From: Jiella soli
Lineage (GTDB): Bacteria > Pseudomonadota > Alphaproteobacteria > Rhizobiales > Rhizobiaceae
NCBI RefSeq assembly: GCF_020615385.1
Contig: NZ_JAJAVB010000028.1
Coordinates: 1-33,322, forward strand
Reading direction: 5' to 3'
DNA: 33,322 nucleotides
Part shown: positions 28,630 to 33,322 of the stretch, piece by piece
Layout of the letters: every line of letters starts with the position of its first letter
How positions within the stretch are numbered: the stretch's first letter is position 1
The notes under the pieces: generated by a model
Told to the model about the DNA's origin: nothing
The model's input: the letters and a program-made list of their open reading frames with translations, nothing else
Database searches by the model: none
Program-made: the position numbers and the translations under genes

Positions 28630-30456
28630 TTACTCGACGGTGACCGATTTCGCGAGGTTGCGGGGCTGGTCGACATCCGTACCCATCTGGATCGCCGTGT
28701 GATAGGCGAGCAGCTGCAGCGGGATCGTGTAGATCAGCGGGGTGAGGATTTCCGCCATCTTCGGCAAGACGATGCAGCGCGAGCGCTCCACTGTGCCGCT
28801 CGCCGCACCGGCCTCATCGGTGAGGAGGACGATTTCGCCGCCGCGCGCGGCGACCTCCTGCACGTTGGAGATCGTCTTTTCGAAGCTGCGGTCGGAGGGC
28901 GCGATGACGACGACCGGCATGGTCTCGTCGATCAGTGCGATCGGACCGTGCTTCAACTCGCCCGCGGCATAGCCTTCCGCATGGATGTAGCTGATCTCCT
29001 TCAGCTTGAGCGCGCCCTCCATCGCCAGCGGGAAGGAGAAGCCGCGCCCGAGGAAGAGCGCATGGCGCTTGGTCGCCATTTCGCGCGACAAGGCTTCGAT
29101 CCGCGCCTCGAGATGGATCGCCTCGCGGGCGAGCCGCGGCGCCTCGGCGAGCGTACGGGTGAGCTCCAGCTCCTCCTCGGAGCCGATGATCCCGCGATCG
29201 ACGCCGGCGCGCACGGCGAGGCTCGCCAGCGCCATCAGCTGGCAGGTGAAGGCCTTGGTCGAGGCGACGCCGATCTCGGGTCCGGCGAGCGTCGGCAGGA
29301 CGATGTCCGCCTCGCGCGCCATGGTCGAGCCCTGGACGTTGACGACGACGGCGGTCTTCAGGCCCTGCGCCTTGGCGTAGCGGAGCGAGGCAAGCGTGTC
29401 CGCCGTCTCGCCCGACTGCGACACGAAGATCGCCAGATCCACGTCGCCGAGCGGGCTTTCGCGGTAGCGGAACTCGGAGGCGACATCGAGATCGCAGGGG
29501 ATGCGGGCATAGCGCTCGAAGAGGTAGCGCCCGACGAGCGCAGCGTAATAGCCGGTGCCGCAGGCGGAAAGGGCGATACGCCTCACGCCGCTGAAGTCGA
29601 GCGCCTGGCCTTCGGGGATCCTGGTCTTGCCGGTTGTCATGTCGACGAAGGCGCCGAGCGTGTGGGAGAGGACCTCCGGCTGCTCGTAGATCTCCTTCTG
29701 CATGAAGTGGCGGTAGTTGCCCTTGTCGACATAGTGGGCCTTGCCGGTGGAACGGACCACCGGCCGCTCGACGGAGCGTCCCGAGGCGTCCATGATCTCG
29801 GCGTCCTCGGCGGTGAGGACCACCCAGTCGCCATCCTCCAGATAGCGGACCTCGTCCGTGAAGGGCGAGAGCGCAATTGCGTCGGAACCGAGGAACATCT
29901 CGCCGTCGCCCGCCCCGATGGCGAGCGGCGGGCCGTTGCGCGCACCCATGACCGTGCCCGGCAAATCCTCGAACAGCACCGCCAGCGCATAGGCTCCCTT
30001 GATCCGCTCGAGCATGGCCTGCATCGCGTGGCGATGGGACAGGCCGTCCTTGCGCAGCCTGGCCAGAAGCTGAACGACCACTTCTGTATCGGTCTGTGAC
30101 TGGAAGGCGACGCCCTCGGCGGCAAGCTCGCGCTTGATATCGGCGAAGTTCTCGATGATGCCGTTGTGGACGACGCCGATGCCGCCGGCAAAGTGCGGAT
30201 GCGCATTGCCTTCCGTGGGCGCGCCATGCGTCGCCCAGCGCGTATGGCCGATACCGGTGGTGCCGACCCGCGGCTCTGCCTTCAGCTTCTTCTGCAGATT
30301 GACGAGCTTGCCCTCGGCCCGCAGGCGCTTCAGCTGTCCGCCCTCGATCGTCGCGATACCGGCCGAGTCATAGCCGCGATATTCCAGCCGCTTCAGGGCA
30401 TCGACCAGCCGGTCCGCGACCGGCTCGTGGCTGATGATGCCGATGATTCCGCACAT
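28630..30456 (-). CDS. glmS: Glutamine--fructose-6-phosphate aminotransferase (isomerizing)
   Basis: Makes glucosamine-6-phosphate from fructose-6-phosphate and glutamine, the first committed step to UDP-GlcNAc for peptidoglycan and lipopolysaccharide. The 608-residue protein has the usual length. The N-terminal Ntn-hydrolase domain begins MCGIIGIIS with the nucleophile Cys2 and includes LEYRGYDSAGIA and GIGHTRWATHG. Two SIS domains follow (ACGTGYYAALVGRYL; VSQSGETADTLASLRYA; then FLGRGFSFPLAMEGALKLKE). The C-terminal DQPRNLAKSVTVE is conserved. The ATG at 30456 is required because the cysteine must be second; upstream open frame is ignored. It lies 100 bases after glmU on the same strand. 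No glmS ribozyme is expected or seen. Confidence 0.97.
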   Translation of the reverse strand: MCGIIGIISHEPVADRLVDALKRLEYRGYDSAGIATIEGGQLKRLRAEGKLVNLQKKLKAEPRVGTTGIGHTRWATHGAPTEGNAHPHFAGGIGVVHNGIIENFADIKRELAAEGVAFQSQTDTEVVVQLLARLRKDGLSHRHAMQAMLERIKGAYALAVLFEDLPGTVMGARNGPPLAIGAGDGEMFLGSDAIALSPFTDEVRYLEDGDWVVLTAEDAEIMDASGRSVERPVVRSTGKAHYVDKGNYRHFMQKEIYEQPEVLSHTLGAFVDMTTGKTRIPEGQALDFSGVRRIALSACGTGYYAALVGRYLFERYARIPCDLDVASEFRYRESPLGDVDLAIFVSQSGETADTLASLRYAKAQGLKTAVVVNVQGSTMAREADIVLPTLAGPEIGVASTKAFTCQLMALASLAVRAGVDRGIIGSEEELELTRTLAEAPRLAREAIHLEARIEALSREMATKRHALFLGRGFSFPLAMEGALKLKEISYIHAEGYAAGELKHGPIALIDETMPVVVIAPSDRSFEKTISNVQEVAARGGEIVLLTDEAGAASGTVERSRCIVLPKMAEILTPLIYTIPLQLLAYHTAIQMGTDVDQPRNLAKSVTVE

Positions 30457-30556
30457 GAAACGATCCCCGTTCGAGTGAGCTGCCCTGGCGCGCTCCCGCG
30501 TCCCCGACGATACCGCGCCGCAGCACCCGGCGGCGGTCACGTTTGGTGACGCAAGG

Positions 30557-31921
30557 TTACGCCGTGCCGGGCTTCTTGGCCGCCTTGGCGGCAGCGTTGC
30601 GTTCGATGATCTGGCGGCCGCGGCCCTCTTTCGTCACCTGCCGTTCTCTGGCGATCGCCAGTGCGCCGTCGGGAACGTCCTCGGTGATGACGCTCCCCGT
30701 CCCGACATAGGCGCCGTCGCCGACGCGAACCGGCGCCACAAGAGCCGTGTTGGAGCCGATGAAGGAACCTGCGCCGATGATCGTCTCGTGCTTCAGCGCA
30801 CCATCGTAATTGCAGGTGATGGTGCCGGCGCCGATATTGGTCTGCGCGCCGATCGACGCGTCGCCGATATAGGTGAGGTGGTTGACCTTGGCGCCGGTCG
30901 AGACTCGCGCGTTCTTCACCTCGCAGAAATTGCCGACCTTGGAGCCGTCCTCGAGCCGCGTGCCCGGCCGCAGCCGCGCGAAGGGACCGACCTGCACGCC
31001 GGGACCGATCGACGTCCCCTCGATATGGCAGAAGGCGTGGATCACGGCGCCGGAGGCGATCGTCACGCCCGGCCCAAAAACGACGCTCGGCTCGATGGTG
31101 ACGTCCGGCTCGATTTCGGTGTCGAACGCGAAGAAGACGCTTGCCGGATCCTGAAGGGTCGCGCCGTCCCGCATCGCCTTCGCCCGGCGCGCCGCCTGCC
31201 AGTCCGCCTCGACCGCCGCGAGCTTCTCCCGGTTGTCGACGCCCGCGACCTCATAGGCTTCGGCCTCGATCGCCTTGACGCTGCGCCCGGCCTTCCGGGC
31301 GATCTCGACCAGGTCGGTCAGGTAGTATTCGCCCTTGGCGTTGGCGTTGCCGATCGCCTGCAGCATTTCGAGCGCGCTTTCACCCCGGAAGGCCATCACG
31401 CCGGCATTGCAGAAATCGATCGCGCGCTCGGCGTCGCTGGCGTCCTTCTCCTCGCGGATGGCCACGAGTTCGCCGGCCTGTTCGATCAGCCGGCCATACC
31501 CGGTCGGGTCCTTCGGGCGGAAGCCGACGACGCAGAGTTCGGCGCCCGCGATCAGGGCCGCCCGCGCCCGTTTCAGCGTCTGCGGCCGGATCAGCGGCGT
31601 ATCGCCGAACAGCACCAGAATGTCGTCAAAGCCTTCGGCGATCGCCTCGCGTGCGGCGAGCACCGCATGGCCGGTCCCAAGCCGCTCGGTCTGCTTGAAG
31701 GCAGCCGCCTGCGGCGCGTCGGCCCGCACAGAGGCTGCCACCGCTTCCCCGTCGCGGCCGACGACGAGAGCGACCCGGTCGGAGCCCGTCGCCAGAGCCG
31801 CGCGCGCAACGTGCCGGACCATCGGCAGGCCGGCGATCTCATGCAGGACCTTCGTCCTGGCCGACTTCATCCGCGTCCCCTCGCCGGCAGCAAGGATGAT
31901 GGAGAGGCACGATCTTCCCAT
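30557..31921 (-). CDS. glmU: Bifunctional UDP-GlcNAc pyrophosphorylase/glucosamine-1-phosphate acetyltransferase
   Basis: Catalyses the last two steps to UDP-GlcNAc. The 454-residue length is normal. The N-terminal nucleotidyltransferase starts with [15 protein letters not shown] (phosphate-binding loop) and shows [13 protein letters not shown] and GYGRLI. The C-terminal left-handed beta-helix is seen as repeated hexapeptide patterns, with [41 protein letters not shown] and [13 protein letters not shown]. Its product needs GlmM, which is not in the window, and the upstream GlmS, coded next to it. ATG 31921 gives the expected N-terminus. Confidence 0.97.
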   Translation of the reverse strand: MGRSCLSIILAAGEGTRMKSARTKVLHEIAGLPMVRHVARAALATGSDRVALVVGRDGEAVAASVRADAPQAAAFKQTERLGTGHAVLAAREAIAEGFDDILVLFGDTPLIRPQTLKRARAALIAGAELCVVGFRPKDPTGYGRLIEQAGELVAIREEKDASDAERAIDFCNAGVMAFRGESALEMLQAIGNANAKGEYYLTDLVEIARKAGRSVKAIEAEAYEVAGVDNREKLAAVEADWQAARRAKAMRDGATLQDPASVFFAFDTEIEPDVTIEPSVVFGPGVTIASGAVIHAFCHIEGTSIGPGVQVGPFARLRPGTRLEDGSKVGNFCEVKNARVSTGAKVNHLTYIGDASIGAQTNIGAGTITCNYDGALKHETIIGAGSFIGSNTALVAPVRVGDGAYVGTGSVITEDVPDGALAIARERQVTKEGRGRQIIERNAAAKAAKKPGTA

Positions 31922-32045
31922 GGACGGCGCGTCCTTTGCCTATTCTTGTCGTTCGGCGGAGCCTTAGCACGGCTCGTACGCGATTGGAGGGCCGCCTGAT
32001 TTCGCGATGAACGCTCTCGGGGCCACGGGGAGCCGCCGGCTCCTC

Positions 32046-32786
32046 TCACCCGATCGTCTGCAGTCCCGGGAAGGTCTCGAGCAGCCAGAAGGAGATCGAC
32101 TGCATGCCGCCGGAGAGAAACAGGACGCCGGTGACGACGAGCAATCCACCCATCACCTTCTCGACGGCGCCGAGATGGCGCTTGAAGCCGGACAGCCAGC
32201 GCAGAAAGGCGCCGGAAAAGGCGGCGGCGAGGATGAAGGGAATGCCGAGGCCGGCGGAATAGAAGCCGAGCATGACGGCGCCCTCGCCCACCGTGCCCTT
32301 CGCGCCGGCAAGCCCGAGGATCGCGCCGAGCACCGGACCGATGCAGGGCGTCCAGCCGAAGGCGAAGGCAAGGCCCATGAGATAGGCGCCGATCAGGCTC
32401 TTCGGCCGGTCGGGCGCCTGGAGTCTGGCCTCACGCGACAGAAGCCCGATCCGGAAGAGGCCGAGAAAGTTCAGCCCCATCACGATAATGGCGATTCCCG
32501 CGACGATGCCGAGCCAGTCGAGATTCTGCCGCAGCACCTGGCCGACGGAGCTCGCGCCGGCGCCGAGCGCCACGAACACCGTGGAAAAGCCGAGGACGAA
32601 GGCGACGGCCGTCGCCAGGAGCCTGGCATAGCCGGTCGTGGCGACGGCAGGGCCCGTGCGAAGATCGTCCGCCGAGACGCCGGCCATGTAGCACAGATAG
32701 GGCGGAACCAGCGGCAGGACGCAGGGCGACAAGAAGGACAGAGCGCCGGCGAAAACCGCGGTCGGATAGGAAATGTCTGACAGCAA
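32046..32786 (-). CDS. ccdA: Cytochrome c biogenesis protein CcdA (DsbD-like membrane thiol transporter)
   Basis: Six-helix membrane protein that passes reducing equivalents from cytoplasmic thioredoxin to the periplasm, keeping apocytochrome c thiols reduced for heme ligation. The redox cysteines are in LSFLSPCVLPLVPPYLC and FGWTPCIGPVLG, the two hallmark positions of the family. The start is uncertain. TTG 32786 (protein LLSDISYPTAVFAG, 246 residues) fits the usual N-terminus and has GAGG eight bases before; ATG 32843 would add 19 residues without resemblance. The end is at 32046. It could serve the multiheme cytochromes of the act-cox block, though it is far from them and on the other strand. 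Confidence 0.9.
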   Translation of the reverse strand: MLSDISYPTAVFAGALSFLSPCVLPLVPPYLCYMAGVSADDLRTGPAVATTGYARLLATAVAFVLGFSTVFVALGAGASSVGQVLRQNLDWLGIVAGIAIIVMGLNFLGLFRIGLLSREARLQAPDRPKSLIGAYLMGLAFAFGWTPCIGPVLGAILGLAGAKGTVGEGAVMLGFYSAGLGIPFILAAAFSGAFLRWLSGFKRHLGAVEKVMGGLLVVTGVLFLSGGMQSISFWLLETFPGLQTIG

Positions 32787-33181
32787 GGAGCTTGCCTCGG
32801 CAGTTTGAACGCCAGTGCGGCAGAAGGTCGGGCCGTCGGACATCGGCTCCGGCCGGCCATTTCCCGCCGCCTGTCCGACCGGTGATATCGTCTCGGTGGC
32901 CGGGCGGCAAATCCGCCTGCAAGCGCACGGCGTCCATCCGCCGAGGTTGGCTCCACCCCCGAGACCACGCCCGTTGGTTCGCATCCGGAGCCTCAAGCGT
33001 TACAGCGGTATGCGCAGGCTGCGTGCGGCGATCCTGCGATTGATTTTGCCGGACGCATCCTGTACCCCGCAGCCATCGACCCACCCGCCCCCTGCGGCCG
33101 CCCTTCGCGGCGATCCGCTCGGGCCCTGAGGCGGGGTCGGCGGTGTGTCCGGCTCATGCCGGCTTTGAACACCGCCCGGGC
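32787..33181. other. Gap between ccdA and the tRNA gene
   Basis: No protein gene is supported in this stretch. Open frames on both strands are Arg/Pro-rich without family resemblance. The last 45 bases hold a strong nested inverted repeat, listed separately. Promoters for ccdA (leftward) and for the tRNA (rightward) should be here but are not evident by eye. Confidence 0.5.
33139..33176. repeat. Nested inverted repeat just before tRNA-Lys
   Basis: Outer arms ggcggtgt (33139-33146) and acaccgcc (33169-33176) pair over eight bases; inside them ccggc (33149-33153) and gccgg (33158-33162) pair over five bases around tcat. All thirteen pairs are perfect. The element ends five bases before the tRNA. 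It could be a terminator-like hairpin, a cruciform or a remnant of a mobile end. There is no T run after it. Confidence 0.6.
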
Positions 33182-33257
<76 letters not shown>

Positions 33258-33279
33258 AATTCTTCTTTGTCCGCCCCGG

Positions 33280-33322
33280 AGACATGGGTAACAGAACGTT
33301 CCTAAGACATGGGTGACAATCT
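33280..33322. mobile_element. Possible end of an insertion sequence (cut by window edge)
   Basis: Two near-identical 15-base units, agacatgggtaacag (33280-33294) and agacatgggtgacaa (33305-33319), lie 25 bases apart at the window edge, right after tRNA-Lys. Repeated motifs of the type gacatgggtaac are found at the ends of some transposable elements (IS481-like) in Rhizobiales, as far as I recall, but no transposase is in the window. Other explanations are a small intergenic repeat or a regulatory repeat. Confidence 0.35.

Noticed and set aside
28489-30099. 536-residue plus-strand open frame opposite glmS
   Set aside because: Mirror of the glmS codons; glmS is complete with Cys2 and SIS domains at normal length.

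Overview
The window is high-GC DNA with the gene content of an alphaproteobacterium, most likely of the order Hyphomicrobiales (Rhizobiales). Pointers are the C-terminal end of a cyclic beta-1,2-glucan synthase, a glmU/glmS/DUF502 block, a PaoABC-type molybdenum oxidoreductase, and an RR-EAL plus hybrid-kinase pair beside a Tad-type gene. This placement is inference; there is no marker gene that fixes the genus.

Layout. 1-325: end of a glucan synthase gene. 326-2300: a decayed stretch with a truncated membrane-protein gene joined out of frame to the tail of a Crp/Fnr-type regulator. 2314-14593: the dominant feature, twelve consecutive genes on the + strand that encode an alternative complex III (actABCDEF), a small unassigned membrane protein, a SCO copper chaperone and a caa3-type cytochrome c oxidase (coxB, coxA, coxC, coxD). 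Every one of the eleven junctions is a 4- or 8-base overlap, so the block looks like one translationally coupled unit for a quinol-to-oxygen respiratory chain. 14940-15737: a lone short-chain dehydrogenase. 15900-16390: remnant of a LysR regulator gene on the - strand, broken by a frameshift. 16608-20651: a response regulator with an EAL (c-di-GMP phosphodiesterase) domain followed by a hybrid histidine kinase with receiver and HPt domains, probably a phosphorelay pair. 20779-22125: a TadG-like protein with a near-CtrA site in front. 22341-26315 (-): paoC, paoB, paoA. 26758-27708: glutaminase. 27810-31921 (-): DUF502 membrane protein, glmS, glmU. 32046-32786 (-): ccdA. 33182-33257: tRNA-Lys(UUU), preceded by a nested inverted repeat and followed by what may be the edge of an insertion sequence.

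How the genes work together. ActABCDEF would oxidise menaquinol or ubiquinol and pass electrons through c hemes of ActA/ActE to the CuA and heme c of CoxB, then to the oxygen-reducing CoxA; SCO loads CuA. CcdA at the right end could supply reductant for the many c-type hemes. The other modules are separate: c-di-GMP signalling, periplasmic aldehyde oxidation, glutamine hydrolysis, and UDP-GlcNAc synthesis.

I do not see a clearly new system. The items most worth a second look are the fully overlapped ACIII-caa3 block with its unassigned 198-residue protein, a perfect 16-base palindrome upstream of it, the chimeric decayed locus at 1460-2175, the LysR remnant, and the Ca-loop-bearing TadG-like protein.
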